From assembly GCA_902493335.1 (NCBI GenBank), contig CABUPJ010000004.1, positions 1 to 64,000 of the forward strand: a DNA stretch of 64,000 bases. The letters run 5' to 3'. Below the pieces are notes generated by a model. That model saw only the letters and a program-made list of their open reading frames with translations. It was not told the DNA's origin and searched no databases. The DNA is from an uncultured Porphyromonadaceae bacterium (GTDB lineage: Bacteria; Bacteroidota; Bacteroidia; Bacteroidales; Muribaculaceae). Shown here piece by piece: positions 22,406 to 34,000 of the stretch (the first letter of the stretch is position 1; every line of letters starts with the position of its first letter). The translations under genes and the position numbers were made by a program.

Positions 22406-24970
22406 TCAATCGTTTGGCTGTACGTCGGTGTCATCGTCGGTTTCGTCAGTAACATCGATGTCTGCCTCGTCGTCAATCATATCGGGGAGTTCCTCGCCCT
22501 CGATAACCTCGACGACTTCCTCCTCGGGATCAGCGTCAACGCAGCATACAGATGCTATAACGTCGTTACGCTTGTCAAGGTTGATGAGTTTGACGCCCTG
22601 TGTGGCACGGCCCATAACGCGGATATCGGCCACATGGATGCGAAGGGTTATGCCTGATTTGTTGATGATGACAAGGTCGTTGTCGTCGTTGACGCTCTTG
22701 AAGGCTACGAGGAGGCCTGTCTTGTCCGAGATGTTCATGGTCTTGACGCCCTTGCCGCCACGGTTGGTGACGCGGTAGCCGTCGAGAAGCGAACGTTTGC
22801 CGAAGCCTTTCTCGGAGATGACCATGACGTTGTCTTCCGATTCAGCACCCATAGCAATGAGGCCTATTATCTCATCATCGCCGCCATCGAGTCTCATACC
22901 TCTCACGCCCGTCGACACGCGGCCCATGGCTCTGAGTTTCGATTCATGGAAGCGGATGGCGCGACCGTTACGGTTGGCCATAAGTATCTCCGAGTTGCCG
23001 TCAGTGAGTTCTACGCCGATAAGACGGTCGTCTTCTCTGATGACCAAGGCTTTCTTGCCCTTTGCAAGCACTCGGGCGTATTCGGCAAGAAGGGTCTTCT
23101 TGACGATGCCGTTCTTGGTGGCGAAGACGAGATAGTGCGAGTTGATGAACTCGCTGTCGTCGAGCTGTTTGCATCGGATATAGGCATTTACCTGATCGCC
23201 CGGCTCTATTTCGAGCAGATTCTGAAGCGCGCGGCCTTTGCTGTTCTTGGCACCTTCGGGCAGCTCGTAGACTTTCATCTTGTAGACGAGGCCGCGGTCG
23301 GTGAAGAAGAGCATCGTGTTGTGCATCGAAGCGGGATAGATGTGCTCGATGAAGTCTTCGTCGCGCGTGTCGCTGCCTTTGGCGCCGACGCCGCCGCGGT
23401 TCTGCGCACGGAACTCGCTCAGCGGAGTGCGTTTGATGTAACCGAGATGAGAGATGGTGATAATCATCTCGTCGTCGGCATAGAAATCTTCGGCGTTGAA
23501 GTCGCCCGCGGTATAGTCGATGACAGTGCGGCGCGCGTCGCCATACTGGGCTTTGACAGCCTCAAGTTCTTCGCGTATTACGCGGCGGCACTCGGCCGGA
23601 TCCGACAGAATGAGTTCAAGTCTGGCAATCTCGGCCATGATTTTTTCATAGTCGGCTTCGAGTTTGCCCTGTTCGAGCTGGGTAAGGCTCTTAAGACGCA
23701 TGTCGACGATTGCCTGTGTCTGTACGTCGACGAGCTCGAATCGTTCGGCGAGTCTTGCCTTGGCCTGCTCGGTGTCGTCAGACGAGCGGATGATATGGAT
23801 GACCTCGTCGATATTCTGTGATGCGATAATCAGGCCGCGAAGAATCAGGGCGCGCTCACGGGCTTTGTTGAGCTCGAATTGCGTGCGGCGGATGACAACT
23901 TCGTGACGGTGGTCGATAAACGCCGATATGATCTGTTTTATATTTAATGTGCAGGGACGGCCGTTGACGAGAGCGACGTTGTTGACGCTGAACGACGCCT
24001 GCATCTGGGTCATCTTGTAAAGTTTGTTGAGCACGACGTTGGCGTTTGCGTCGCTTTTGAGTTTGATGACGATGCGCATGCCCTTGTAGTCGGTCTCGTC
24101 GTTGATGTCGGCGATTCCGTCGAGTTTCTTCTCGTTGACGAGATCGGCTATATATTTGATAAGCTCGGCCTTGTTGACGCCGTAGGGAATCTCGGTCACG
24201 ATAATCGACTCATGGTTTGCTTCTGATTCGATCTCGGCTTTCGCGCGTATGATGATGCGGCCGCGGCCGGTCTCGTATGCGTCCTTGACGCCATTATAGC
24301 CATATATGATACCGCCGGTCGGGAAATCGGGGGCGGTGATATATTTCATGAGTTCGGGAATCGTTAGCTCGGGGTTCTCAAGAAGAGCCACAGAGGCGTC
24401 TATCGATTCCGACAGGTTGTGCGGGGGCATATTTGTAGCCATGCCGACAGCGATACCAGAGGCACCGTTGACAAGTAAGTTCGGGAAACGGGTCGGGAGA
24501 ACGACGGGTTCGCGGCGCGAGTTGTCATAGTTGGGCTGGAAGTCGACTGTATCTGAATCAATGTCGGCAAGCATTTCCTCACCCATTTTCGAGAGGCGTA
24601 CCTCGGTATAACGCATTGCGGCTGGGGGATCACCGTCGACCGAGCCGAAGTTGCCGTGACCGTCGACAAGAGTATATCTCAGCGACCAGTCCTGTGCCAT
24701 ACGCACGACAGTGCCGTAGATTGACGAGTCACCGTGGGGGTGATATTTACCCATCACTTCACCGACACAGTTTGCCGACTTTTTATGGGGCTTGTCGCTG
24801 TTGTTGCCCATTTCGTTCATTCCGAAAAGCACTCGGCGGTGTACGGGCTTCATGCCGTCACGCACATCAGGGAGCGCTCGCGACACTATAACCGACATCG
24901 AATAGTCGATATAGGCCGATTTCATCTCATTTTCGATATTGATCTTTAATATGCGATCGTCTTCAATCAT
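22406..24970 (-). CDS. gyrA: DNA gyrase subunit A
   Basis: The breakage-reunion subunit of DNA gyrase. The 854 residues have the active-site Tyr121 in AMRYTE, the quinolone-determining segment [12 protein letters not shown] (75-86), and the C-terminal beta-pinwheel with a GyrA box (NRGGKG), which separates it from ParC. It ends in an acidic Asp/Glu tail. Ser82 (E. coli Ser83) is kept, but position 86 (E. coli Asp87) is Gly. Divergent from clpC; a -7 box lies about 90 bases upstream. Confidence 0.97.
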   Translation of the reverse strand: MIEDDRILKINIENEMKSAYIDYSMSVIVSRALPDVRDGMKPVHRRVLFGMNEMGNNSDKPHKKSANCVGEVMGKYHPHGDSSIYGTVVRMAQDWSLRYTLVDGHGNFGSVDGDPPAAMRYTEVRLSKMGEEMLADIDSDTVDFQPNYDNSRREPVVLPTRFPNLLVNGASGIAVGMATNMPPHNLSESIDASVALLENPELTIPELMKYITAPDFPTGGIIYGYNGVKDAYETGRGRIIIRAKAEIESEANHESIIVTEIPYGVNKAELIKYIADLVNEKKLDGIADINDETDYKGMRIVIKLKSDANANVVLNKLYKMTQMQASFSVNNVALVNGRPCTLNIKQIISAFIDHRHEVVIRRTQFELNKARERALILRGLIIASQNIDEVIHIIRSSDDTEQAKARLAERFELVDVQTQAIVDMRLKSLTQLEQGKLEADYEKIMAEIARLELILSDPAECRRVIREELEAVKAQYGDARRTVIDYTAGDFNAEDFYADDEMIITISHLGYIKRTPLSEFRAQNRGGVGAKGSDTRDEDFIEHIYPASMHNTMLFFTDRGLVYKMKVYELPEGAKNSKGRALQNLLEIEPGDQVNAYIRCKQLDDSEFINSHYLVFATKNGIVKKTLLAEYARVLAKGKKALVIREDDRLIGVELTDGNSEILMANRNGRAIRFHESKLRAMGRVSTGVRGMRLDGGDDEIIGLIAMGAESEDNVMVISEKGFGKRSLLDGYRVTNRGGKGVKTMNISDKTGLLVAFKSVNDDNDLVIINKSGITLRIHVADIRVMGRATQGVKLINLDKRNDVIASVCCVDADPEEEVVEVIEGEELPDMIDDEADIDVTDETDDDTDVQPND

Positions 24971-25057
24971 GATTATGGTTTCTGTAAATTAATCGTTTAG
25001 GCGGAGTCTGTGACGGGGCGACAGCCCGGCCGCAAAATATTCCGCATAAATATCATA

Positions 25058-25065
25058 CAAAGATA
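25058..25065 (-). promoter_or_regulatory. -7 element for gyrA
   Basis: TATCTTTG on the minus strand, about 88 bases before the gyrA ATG and mirrored by the clpC element 23 bases away. No clear -33 box. Confidence 0.5.
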
Positions 25066-25087
25066 CTGTTTTTTCTTGAAAAAAATG

Positions 25088-25095
25088 TATCTTTG
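25088..25095 (+). promoter_or_regulatory. -7 element for clpC
   Basis: TATCTTTG on the plus strand, giving a leader of roughly 130 bases before the clpC ATG. No CIRCE-like inverted repeat was seen in the leader. No clear -33 box. Confidence 0.5.
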
Positions 25096-25233
25096 AACAA
25101 TTCAAAGCAAAAAAATCTTTATTTATATAATGTATGATATAGTAGAGACGTTATTGGCATAATCTTTGCTAAATGTCATTTCAGATAATATCAAGACCAG
25201 ACACTAAAACAAAAGAGAAAGGTAATAAATTAG

Positions 25234-27786
25234 ATGGAAAACAGATTTTCTCCTGATATACAAAAGCTCCTTGAGCGCAGTAAGAAAGAGGCGCTCAGGC
25301 ACAACAATTCGAGCATCACGCCGGCCCATCTGCTTCTCGCGATGATTTCGGATGTGGAAAGCCGCACGGCAAAGTTGCTCGAAAAAGCTGCTGTCGGAAG
25401 CTCTGTCTACGAACTCAAGCAGAAACTCGACGAGCATCTTTTTAACGAGGCCGAACAGCATATAACCGAGCTGTCGGTCAGCGATCTGACAAACAGGATC
25501 GTCAAACTCAGCACCCTCGAAGCGCGGTTACTCAAGTCGGCCTCGGTCGATCTGACACATATTCTTCTGGCGCTCTTTCATAATTACGAACTTCAGAATA
25601 TCGACTATATGCAGCCGTTTTTCAATGCCGGCATAAGCTATGACAAGCTTTATTCGCTCGTTTCGTCGCAACCCGAGGCTGTGAGTGACAGCGCTGACTT
25701 CCTTGATGACGGTGATGACGAGCGCGCGCCGTCATATGGTTCAGATAACCGTTCGCAGTCGCAGGGAGCTGGCAAAGCTTCGCACACGCGTTCGGGGCAG
25801 AGCGACACTCCGGTGCTCGACAAGTTCGGCCACGACATGACACGCGCCGCCCGTGACAACCGTCTCGACCCTGTAGTAGGCCGTGAAGTCGAAATCGAAC
25901 GTCTCGCCCAGATTCTAAGCCGCCGCAAGAAAAACAATCCGGTGCTCATCGGCGAGCCCGGTGTCGGCAAATCTGCAATTGTCGAGGGGCTTGCTCTGCG
26001 CATCGTCCAGCGCAAGGTGTCACGAATACTTTTTGACAAACGTGTCGTGTCGCTCGACATGGCAGCCATCGTCGCCGGCACAAAATACCGTGGCGAATTT
26101 GAAGAGCGCATCAAGGCCATTCTCAACGAATTGAGCAAGAATCCCAACGTGATTCTTTTTATCGACGAGATACACACCATCGTCGGCGCAGGCAACTCGC
26201 AGGGCTCGATGGACGCAGCCAATATGCTGAAGCCTGCTCTTGCACGCGGTGAGCTTCAGTGTATCGGCGCAACCACTCTCGACGAATATCGCAAGAACAT
26301 CGAGAAGGACGGTGCGCTCGAACGCCGTTTCCAGAAAGTGATGGTCGAGCCGACCACTGCCGAAGAGACTCTCAGTATTCTGCATAATATCAAGGACAAA
26401 TATGAGTCGCACCACAACGTGACTTATACCGAGGATGCTCTCGAGGCCTGCGTCAAACTGACAGACAGGTATATCACCGACCGCAATTTCCCCGACAAGG
26501 CTATCGACGCTCTTGACGAGGCAGGTTCGCGTGTGCATATCACTAACGTCAAGGTTCCCGCCGAGATAGAGGCGCTCGAAAAAGAGATCGAGGAAGCCGA
26601 CAACAACAAACAGGCGGCCGCGCGGTCTTCAAACTACAACGCTGCGGCCGAGTGGCGAAACAAAGCCCAGGAGCTGCGGGTCCGTCTTGACGACCTCACC
26701 GCAAAGTGGGAAAAAGATATGGTCGACAACCGCCAGACGGTCGATGAAGACAGTATCGCCGAGGTCGTCGCCATGATGACCGGGGTTCCCATGCAGCGTG
26801 TGGCTCAGGCCGAGGGCGCGAAACTGCTCGAGATGGCTCCGACCCTAAAGGGCGCCATCATCGGTCAGGACGAAGCAGTCAGCAAGATTGTCAAGGCTAT
26901 ACACCGTAACCGCATCGGTCTGAAAGACCCCAACAAACCAATAGGCACATTTATGTTCCTTGGTCCGACAGGTGTCGGCAAGACCCATCTTGCCAAGAAG
27001 CTTGCAGAATATCTTTTTGATTCGGCCGATACGCTGATAAGAATCGACATGAGCGAGTATATGGAAAAATTCACCGTCTCGCGCCTCGTCGGCGCGCCTC
27101 CGGGCTACGTCGGCTACGAAGAGGGGGGCCAGCTTACCGAAAAAGTGCGCCGTCACCCCTACTCTGTCGTGCTGCTTGACGAAATCGAGAAAGCTCATCC
27201 CGACGTCTTCAATTTGCTTCTTCAGGTTATGGACGAAGGCCGTCTTACCGACAGCCTCGGCCGCCGCATCGACTTCAAGAATACGATAATAATCATGACG
27301 TCGAATATCGGCACACGGCAGCTTAAAGATTTCGGCTCGGGTGTGGGCTTCACGACGCGTGAAGTCGACAGCGAGTATACTCACGGTGTCCTGCAGAAGG
27401 CTCTCAATAAAGCTTTCTCACCGGAGTTCCTTAACCGCATCGACGACATCATAATGTTTGACCAGCTCGACCGCGACGCAATATTCAAGATCATAGACAT
27501 CGAACTCGCAGGCTTTACCAAACGTCTCAACGAGCTTGGCTACAAACTCAACCTGTCTGAGAAGGCCCGTGATTTCATCGCTGACAAAGGGTATGACAGA
27601 CAGTTCGGCGCCCGTCCGCTCAAAAGAGCGATACAGAAGTATCTCGAAGACGAACTGGCCGAACTGCTTATCACAGCGTCTGTCATGCCGGGCAATACGA
27701 TTGCCGTCGACTATGATGAAAATGAGAAGAAAATCGTCACGAAGATTATCGCGGCCTCAGAGGATGCCGTCGAAGTTCAGGCATAA
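25234..27786 (+). CDS. clpC: ATP-dependent Clp protease ATP-binding subunit ClpC
   Basis: An AAA+ unfoldase that feeds proteins to ClpP. The 850 residues have a Clp N-domain (1-150), a low-complexity linker (about 153-190), a first AAA module with Walker A at 240-247 (GEPGVGKS), a short coiled middle domain with UVR-like helices (about 440-500), and a second AAA module with Walker A at 577-584 (GPTGVGKT) and [17 protein letters not shown]alker B segments. A GVGF tripeptide-type loop for ClpP docking is present, which separates it from ClpB. It stands alone between gyrA and the cyd operon and has its own terminator. Confidence 0.95.
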   Translation: MENRFSPDIQKLLERSKKEALRHNNSSITPAHLLLAMISDVESRTAKLLEKAAVGSSVYELKQKLDEHLFNEAEQHITELSVSDLTNRIVKLSTLEARLLKSASVDLTHILLALFHNYELQNIDYMQPFFNAGISYDKLYSLVSSQPEAVSDSADFLDDGDDERAPSYGSDNRSQSQGAGKASHTRSGQSDTPVLDKFGHDMTRAARDNRLDPVVGREVEIERLAQILSRRKKNNPVLIGEPGVGKSAIVEGLALRIVQRKVSRILFDKRVVSLDMAAIVAGTKYRGEFEERIKAILNELSKNPNVILFIDEIHTIVGAGNSQGSMDAANMLKPALARGELQCIGATTLDEYRKNIEKDGALERRFQKVMVEPTTAEETLSILHNIKDKYESHHNVTYTEDALEACVKLTDRYITDRNFPDKAIDALDEAGSRVHITNVKVPAEIEALEKEIEEADNNKQAAARSSNYNAAAEWRNKAQELRVRLDDLTAKWEKDMVDNRQTVDEDSIAEVVAMMTGVPMQRVAQAEGAKLLEMAPTLKGAIIGQDEAVSKIVKAIHRNRIGLKDPNKPIGTFMFLGPTGVGKTHLAKKLAEYLFDSADTLIRIDMSEYMEKFTVSRLVGAPPGYVGYEEGGQLTEKVRRHPYSVVLLDEIEKAHPDVFNLLLQVMDEGRLTDSLGRRIDFKNTIIIMTSNIGTRQLKDFGSGVGFTTREVDSEYTHGVLQKALNKAFSPEFLNRIDDIIMFDQLDRDAIFKIIDIELAGFTKRLNELGYKLNLSEKARDFIADKGYDRQFGARPLKRAIQKYLEDELAELLITASVMPGNTIAVDYDENEKKIVTKIIAASEDAVEVQA

Positions 27787-27810
27787 GACAACGCTTCCAT
27801 GATATTATAA

Positions 27811-27848
27811 AAATAGCGGCTTCCCGTCTGGGATGCCGCTATTTTTCT
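27811..27848 (+). terminator. clpC terminator
   Basis: A 10-bp stem (27811-27820 with 27835-27844) with an inner CCC/GGG pairing is followed by a T-run. Confidence 0.88.
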
Positions 27849-27923
27849 TAAGTTTTTTTCGCAATTACAGAGTTTTTATGTTATTTTGCCTGATGATAAC
27901 ATAACGAAGGTCGTAAAACGGCA

Positions 27924-28136
27924 ATGAACGGATTAATCAGACGGGTGATAAACCTATATGTCGAAGGATTTCGGTCGATGACTGTCGGCCGAAGCCTCTG
28001 GGCTATAATCATAATAAAGCTATTTATAATGTTTGCCATCCTTAAACTGTTCTTTTTTCCCAATCTGCTTGACGAGAACTATGATACTGATGCAGAGAGG
28101 GCGAATGCTGTGGCGACCGAGCTTATAAAGCGGTGA
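27924..28136 (+). CDS. DUF4492 small membrane protein (cyd operon)
   Basis: A 70-residue protein with one membrane helix (about 26-48, IIIIKLFIMFAILKLFFF) after a basic N-terminal stretch (RRVINLYVEGFRSMTVG), and a short acidic tail. DUF4492 genes occur directly before cydA in Bacteroidetes and some Campylobacterota, as I recall. The position (28 bases before cydA) and size suggest a small accessory subunit of cytochrome bd, comparable in role to CydX, though it is not similar to CydX in sequence. That role is inference. Confidence 0.85.
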   Translation: MNGLIRRVINLYVEGFRSMTVGRSLWAIIIIKLFIMFAILKLFFFPNLLDENYDTDAERANAVATELIKR

Positions 28137-28164
28137 AACTATTTTAATTATTAATTTTAATATC

Positions 28165-29730
28165 ATGAATGATCTATTAGGAGTTGTCGACTGGTCGAGG
28201 GCGCAATTCGCCCTCACAGCCATGTATCACTGGCTCTTCGTGCCTTTGACGATAGGTCTGTCACTGATGCTCGCCATCATGGAGACAATCTATGTCAGGA
28301 CGGGCAAAGAGGCCTGGAAGGGAATCACAAAATTCTGGATGACGCTTTTCGGCATCAACTTTGCCTGCGGTGTCGCCACAGGTATTATTCTCGAATTCGA
28401 GTTCGGTACAAACTGGTCTAACTACAGCTGGTTTGTTGGTGACATTTTTGGAGCGCCTCTTGCTATCGAAGGTCTGCTCGCGTTCTTTTTGGAGGCGACT
28501 TTTGTCGCTGTCATGTTCTTCGGATGGAATAAAGTGAGCAAGCGCTTCCACCTTGCGGCGACATGGCTTACCGCCATAGGCGTATCTCTCTCGGCGCTGT
28601 GGATTCTCGTCGCCAACGCATGGATGCAGAATCCTGTAGGCATGGCTTTTGACCCCGACCAGATGAGAAACGTCATGGACAACTTCTGGGAAGTGGCATT
28701 CAACTCTGTCGCCATGAACAAGTTCTTCCATGCCGTCTTCAGCGGATGGGTTCTCGCTGCTGTCTTCGTCATAGGTGTCAGCAGCTGGCTTCTCTGGCGC
28801 AAGCGCAATGTCGACGCAGCTGTCAAATCGCTCAAAGTCGGTTCGTGGACGGGTCTCGTCGGCATGTTGCTCACATTGTATACAGGCGATGGCTCGGCAG
28901 TCGAGGTAGCTCGCGTACAGCCGATGAAACTGGCTGCTATGGAAGGTCTCTATGACGGCAAAGTAGGTCAGGAGCTTGTAGCATTCGGTATCTACAACAA
29001 TGACAAGAAACCCGGGGACAATCAGGATGCGATGCACTTCGAGATATCGCTGCCCTATGGTTTGTCTGTACTTGCAAATCACGATCCGAACACATTTGTG
29101 CCCGGTATCAACGATCTCATAAACGGCGTCGCTCTGACTGCCGGCGGTGACACGCTTGACATTGTCAGCTATGCCGAACGCATTGAGCGCGGCAAAGCTG
29201 CCCGCGTCGCACTCGCCCGCTATGGCGAAGCGCGTGCAGCCGGTGACAGCACTGCAATGGAGACGGCGCTCGCCGAGATTAATGCCGATTACAAATACTT
29301 TGGCTACGGCTTTTTTGACAGTGTCGACGAAGCTGTGCCTCCGGTAGCAATGACTTTCTATGCCTTCAGAATCATGGTGATGGCCGGCGGCTATCTGATG
29401 CTGCTGTTCATCGTGCTGATAATTGTCTGCTATAAAAAAGTCAAAGTACTTGAACGTCCATGGCTCCACTGGGTCGGCATACTCTCGATTCCGGTCGTGT
29501 GGATATGCAGCCAGGCCGGCTGGGTTGTGGCTGAAGTCGGCCGTCAACCCTGGGTTATCCAGGATCTTATGCCTACTCGCGCGGCGGTCTCGGCGATACA
29601 GCAGTCGTCAGTCGAGCTGACATTCTGGATTTTTGCCGTACTCTTCACACTCATGCTTGCGGCCGAAATCAGCATTATGCTCAGATATATCTCTAAAGCT
29701 TCTAAAAACAATATCGAACAACACGATTAA
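28165..29730 (+). CDS. cydA: Cytochrome bd ubiquinol/menaquinol oxidase subunit I
   Basis: The haem-bearing subunit of the high-affinity cytochrome bd oxidase in the inner membrane, used for oxygen scavenging or microaerobic respiration. The 521 residues start with WSRAQFALTAMYHWLFVPLTIGLS, which holds the conserved haem-ligand His. They include a Q-loop region of about 120 residues and end with GWVVAEVGRQPW, the family signature. It works with CydB 12 bases downstream and with menaquinone, whose prenylation enzyme MenA is also in this window. Confidence 0.97.
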   Translation: MNDLLGVVDWSRAQFALTAMYHWLFVPLTIGLSLMLAIMETIYVRTGKEAWKGITKFWMTLFGINFACGVATGIILEFEFGTNWSNYSWFVGDIFGAPLAIEGLLAFFLEATFVAVMFFGWNKVSKRFHLAATWLTAIGVSLSALWILVANAWMQNPVGMAFDPDQMRNVMDNFWEVAFNSVAMNKFFHAVFSGWVLAAVFVIGVSSWLLWRKRNVDAAVKSLKVGSWTGLVGMLLTLYTGDGSAVEVARVQPMKLAAMEGLYDGKVGQELVAFGIYNNDKKPGDNQDAMHFEISLPYGLSVLANHDPNTFVPGINDLINGVALTAGGDTLDIVSYAERIERGKAARVALARYGEARAAGDSTAMETALAEINADYKYFGYGFFDSVDEAVPPVAMTFYAFRIMVMAGGYLMLLFIVLIIVCYKKVKVLERPWLHWVGILSIPVVWICSQAGWVVAEVGRQPWVIQDLMPTRAAVSAIQQSSVELTFWIFAVLFTLMLAAEISIMLRYISKASKNNIEQHD

Positions 29731-29742
29731 CCGTTTTGCCTT

Positions 29743-30882
29743 ATGACTACATTAGAACTGTTACAATCATATTGGTGGCTTCTCGTCGCAGTGCTTGGCG
29801 CCACATTGGTCTTTCTTCTCTTCGTGCAAGGCGGTCAGTCGATGATATTCGAGCTGTCGGGCGACAATGACCGCGGTCTCGTCATCAATTCGCTCGGCCG
29901 CAAATGGGAACTGACGTTCACGACTCTTGTCGTCTTTGGCGGTGCGTTTTTCGCTTCATTCCCGCTCTTCTATTCCACGAGCTTCGGGGGTGCCTACTGG
30001 CTGTGGATGCTCATACTGTTGAGTTTCGTGTTACAGGCTGTCAGCTATGAGTTCCGCCGCAAGAAAGGAAATCTTTATGGGACATCTACTTACGACATCT
30101 TCCTCATGTTCAACGGCCTCTTCGGCTGTGTGCTGCTTGGAGTCGCTGTCGCAATGATGTTTTTCGGCGCTGAATTCACCATCAATAAAACCAATCTGCT
30201 TGACGTCACCGCTCCGGTCATATCGCAGTGGGCACCGACACACGGACTTGAAGCAATCGTCTGCTGGAAGAATCTCCTGCTCGGTTTCGCAGTCTTCTTT
30301 CTCGCCCGCACCCAGGCCGCACTATATTTCATAAACAATATCGACAGTACTGAAGGGTTCGCGCGCAAGCTTCGCAATAAAGTTCTTGTCAATGGCCTTG
30401 TCTTCGCCGTTCTCTTCGTGGCATTTCTCGTGCTTCTTCTGCTTTCAGACGGTCTGAGAGAGACAGCCGGCGGATTTGTAAAAGAGAGCAATCTCTATCT
30501 CCACAATCTGCTTGAGATGTGGCCTCTGACAGTCGTGCTCCTTATCGGTGTCGTAATGGTGCTTTATGCCATCGGCCGAAGCGCTTTCTGCGCCGGTTAC
30601 CGTTGTGGCATATGGTGGTCGGGCATAGGCACGGTGCTTGTCGTCATCGTCTTGCTGCTGATTGCCGGATGGAATCACACGGCATATTATCCGTCGCTCG
30701 CAGACACGGCAAGCTCGCTCACCATCACCAACAGTTCGTCATCGCTCTTCACGCTCAAAGTCATGAGCTGGGTGTCGGTTGTCATTCCTTTCGTGATCGC
30801 CTATATAGCGGTCGTATGGCGAAAAATGAACAACAGACCGCTCACCGAAGCCGAACTCGACAGCGAAAGCCACAAGTATTAA
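29743..30882 (+). CDS. cydB: Cytochrome bd oxidase subunit II
   Basis: The partner subunit of CydA, with about nine membrane helices. The 379-residue product starts with the family-typical YWWLLVAVLGATLVFLLFVQGG and has the segment GLEAIVCWKNLLLGFAVFFLAR. It ends with a charged cytosolic tail after the last helix. It follows cydA by 12 bases and ends at a strong hairpin, completing the DUF4492-cydAB operon. Confidence 0.96.
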   Translation: MTTLELLQSYWWLLVAVLGATLVFLLFVQGGQSMIFELSGDNDRGLVINSLGRKWELTFTTLVVFGGAFFASFPLFYSTSFGGAYWLWMLILLSFVLQAVSYEFRRKKGNLYGTSTYDIFLMFNGLFGCVLLGVAVAMMFFGAEFTINKTNLLDVTAPVISQWAPTHGLEAIVCWKNLLLGFAVFFLARTQAALYFINNIDSTEGFARKLRNKVLVNGLVFAVLFVAFLVLLLLSDGLRETAGGFVKESNLYLHNLLEMWPLTVVLLIGVVMVLYAIGRSAFCAGYRCGIWWSGIGTVLVVIVLLLIAGWNHTAYYPSLADTASSLTITNSSSSLFTLKVMSWVSVVIPFVIAYIAVVWRKMNNRPLTEAELDSESHKY

Positions 30883-30909
30883 ACTAAAAACATTTGTGTT
30901 ACAATCTCT

Positions 30910-30944
30910 GCGTGGGCGTCGATTTTTCGGCGCCCACGCGATTT
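30910..30944 (+). terminator. cyd operon terminator
   Basis: A 12-bp stem (30910-30921 with 30928-30939, one G-T pair), a 6-base loop, and a short T-run. It lies 27 bases past cydB. Confidence 0.88.
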
Positions 30945-30962
30945 TCATATAATATTTTTTTG

Positions 30963-30970
30963 TAACTTTG
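30963..30970 (+). promoter_or_regulatory. -7 element for purL
   Basis: TAACTTTG, a perfect -7 box, about 50 bases before the purL ATG. The -33 region overlaps the cyd terminator and shows no TTTG. No purine riboswitch fold was recognised in the leader. Confidence 0.6.
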
Positions 30971-31020
30971 TCGCTTAGAAATCTATTCCCTTACATCACA
31001 TCAACGCCTACATAAATATT

Positions 31021-34000
31021 ATGGTCGTATTTTTCAAAAAGGGCGCTGACAAATTTTATGCCGTCAGCACTAACCACAGTTTTAACCAACAGGAACTCGA
31101 ACGATTGAGTTGGCTGCTCAACGGCGCAAAGCCGTTGAAGGGCTCGAAATTGAAAGGTACTTTTGTCGGTCCGCGAAAAGAAATGATAACTCCCTGGAGT
31201 ACGAATGCCGTTGAGATCACTCAGAACATGGGTCTTGCCGGCATTTTTCGTATCGAGGAATTTGTCCGCACCGATAATCCCCAGCCGTCATACGACCCTA
31301 TGTTACAGCGAGTCTATACCGATCTTGACAACCATCTTTTCGATATAGCCAAGACTCCCGACGCAATCAAATATATTGAAGATATCACCGAGTATAACCG
31401 CAGCGAAGGCCTCGCTCTCAGCGATGACGAGGAGCAGTATCTCAAAGATCTTTCGGCAAAACTCGGTCGACCGCTGACCGACAGTGAGGTCTTCGGCTTC
31501 TCTCAGGTAAATTCCGAGCACTGCCGTCACAAGATTTTTAACGGCAAATTCATCATCGACGGCGAAGAAAAGCCGCTCTCGCTCTTCAAGCTCATCAAAC
31601 GCACGTCAGAGGTCAATCCCAACGGTCTCGTATCGGCCTATAAAGACAACGTGGCCTTTGTCAAAGGTCCGCGTATAACCCAGTTCTATCCCGAGAACCC
31701 CGACCGTGCCGATTACTTCACACAGCGTGAAATCGATACCGTCATCTCGCTCAAGGCCGAAACCCACAACTTCCCGACCACAGTCGAGCCTTTCAACGGC
31801 GCTGCCACAGGCACGGGCGGTGAGATCCGTGACCGTCTCGGCGGTGGCCGCGCAAGTCTTCCGATTGCCGGAACGGCTGTCTACATGACTTCATATCCGC
31901 GTCTTGACGCCGAACGCAACTGGGAACGACTCTTCGACCCGCGCGCATGGCTCTATCAGACACCTTCAGAGATACTCGTCAAGGCGTCTAACGGCGCATC
32001 TGACTTCGGCAATAAGTTCGGCCAGCCTCTTATCTGCGGTTCGTTGCTCACGTTCGAGCATCAGGAGAATGGCAAGAAATACGGTTACGACAAGGTAATC
32101 ATGCTCGCCGGCGGTGTCGGCTTCGCCGCTAAAAAAGATGCCATCAAAGGCATTCCCGAAGCCGGCCAGAAAGTAGTCGTCAGCGGTGGTGACAACTACC
32201 GCATCGGCATGGGCGGTGGCGCCGTGTCGTCGGTCGACACCGGAAGCTATGGCAACGCTATAGAACTTAACGCAGTGCAGCGCGCCAATCCCGAGATGCA
32301 GAAACGTGTGTCAAACGTCATCCGTGCACTGGCCGAAAGCGAGGTAAATCCCATCGTCTCTATTCACGACCATGGTGCCGGCGGTCATCTCAACGCTCTG
32401 TCTGAACTCGTAGAAGCCACAGGCGGACACATCTCCATCGACTCGCTGCCCGTAGGCGACCCCACTCTCTCGGCCAAGGAAATCATCGGCAACGAGAGTC
32501 AGGAGCGCATGGGTTTCGTTATAAACGAAGGCGACATCGACTATGTCAAGGCTATCGCCGACCGCGAGCGTGCACCGCTTTATGTCGTCGGCGAGACCAC
32601 GGGCGACGACCGTTTTGTCTTCGAACAGAGCGACGGCGTCAAGCCCATCGACCTCGCCATGGAGGACATGTTCGGCAATTCGCCCAAGACCGTAATGAAC
32701 GACAAGACCGTTCCTGTCCACTTTGAAGATATAAAGACCGACATCGCTCAGCTCGACACATATCTCCGTGACGTTCTCTCGCTCGAGGCTGTCGCCTGCA
32801 AGGACTGGCTCACCAACAAGGTCGACCGTTCGGTCACCGGCAAAGTGGCCCGCCAGCAGTGTCAGGGCGAGATACAGCTGCCACTGAGCGACTGTGCCGT
32901 CGTTGCTCTCGACTACGTCGGCAAAGCCGGCATCGCTACTTCAATCGGTCATGCACCTCAGGTTGCCCTCGCCGATTCAGCCGCCGGTTCTACGATGGCT
33001 GTAGCCGAAGCGCTTACCAACATCGTGGGAGCCAATCTTGCCAAAGGACTCAAGAGTGTATCTCTGAGCGCCAACTGGATGTGGCCTTGCAACAACGCCG
33101 GCGAAGATGCCGCTCTCTATAGCGCCGTCAAGGCGTGCAGCGATTTTGTCTGCGACCTCGGCATAAATATCCCGACGGGCAAAGACAGCCTTTCGATGAC
33201 ACAGAAATACGGAGACGACAAGGTTTATGCTCCCGGCACGGTAATAATATCGGCTGCCGGCGAAGTCAGCGACATCCGCAAGACCGTATCGCCCGTCGCC
33301 GTAAACAAAAAGAATTCCACATTCTATTATATAGACTTCTCGGGTGACAGCCTGCGGCTCGGTGGCTCGGCACTTGCCCAGACTATGGGTAAAGTCGGTT
33401 CTGACGTGCCGGTTGTCAAAGATGCGGCTAAATTCAAAACCGCGTTCGATGCCGTGCAGCGTCTCGTCAAGCTCCGCAAACTTCTTGCGATTCACGACGT
33501 CAGCGCCGGCGGTCTCGTCACCACACTGCTTGAAATGACATTTGCCAACACCCGTGGAGGTCTGAAATTCTATACCGACGGCTTCAGAATGTACGGCGAG
33601 GACGACCTCGTCAAGATTCTGTTCGCCGAGAATCCGGCCGTCGTCATTCAGGTCGACGACACCAAGAAGGAATCTGTCGAAGAAATTCTCGACAAGGCGG
33701 CAGTAAAATATTTCCCGATCGCATGTCCGGCCGACGAACGTGTCATCATGGTGACACATGACGAAAGCGAGCATTTGATCGGCATCGACTTCCTGCGCGA
33801 CGTATGGTTCCGCCCGTCGTATCTGCTTGACACTCTCCAGAACGGTGAAGAATGCGCCCGTCTGCGTTTCGACAACTATAGCCGTCAGCCGCTGCGCTAT
33901 ACACTTCCCGTCGGTTTCGACGGCAGCCTCGCTTCTCGTGGTCTTGATCTGAAACGTCGCGGCAAGAGTGGCGTAAGAGCTGCCATCATAAGAGAGAAGG

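Noticed and set aside
22406..24970. ParC (topoisomerase IV) instead of GyrA
   Set aside because: The C-terminal GyrA box (NRGGKG) and acidic tail are present, which ParC lacks.
25234..27786. ClpB disaggregase instead of ClpC
   Set aside because: The middle domain is short and a ClpP-docking GVGF loop is present; ClpB has a long coiled-coil middle domain and no such loop.
28261..29547. A 428-codon open frame antisense to cydA
   Set aside because: It lies fully inside cydA, whose protein has all family motifs. The antisense frame is rich in His/Arg/Asp and resembles no family; it is a codon-bias shadow.
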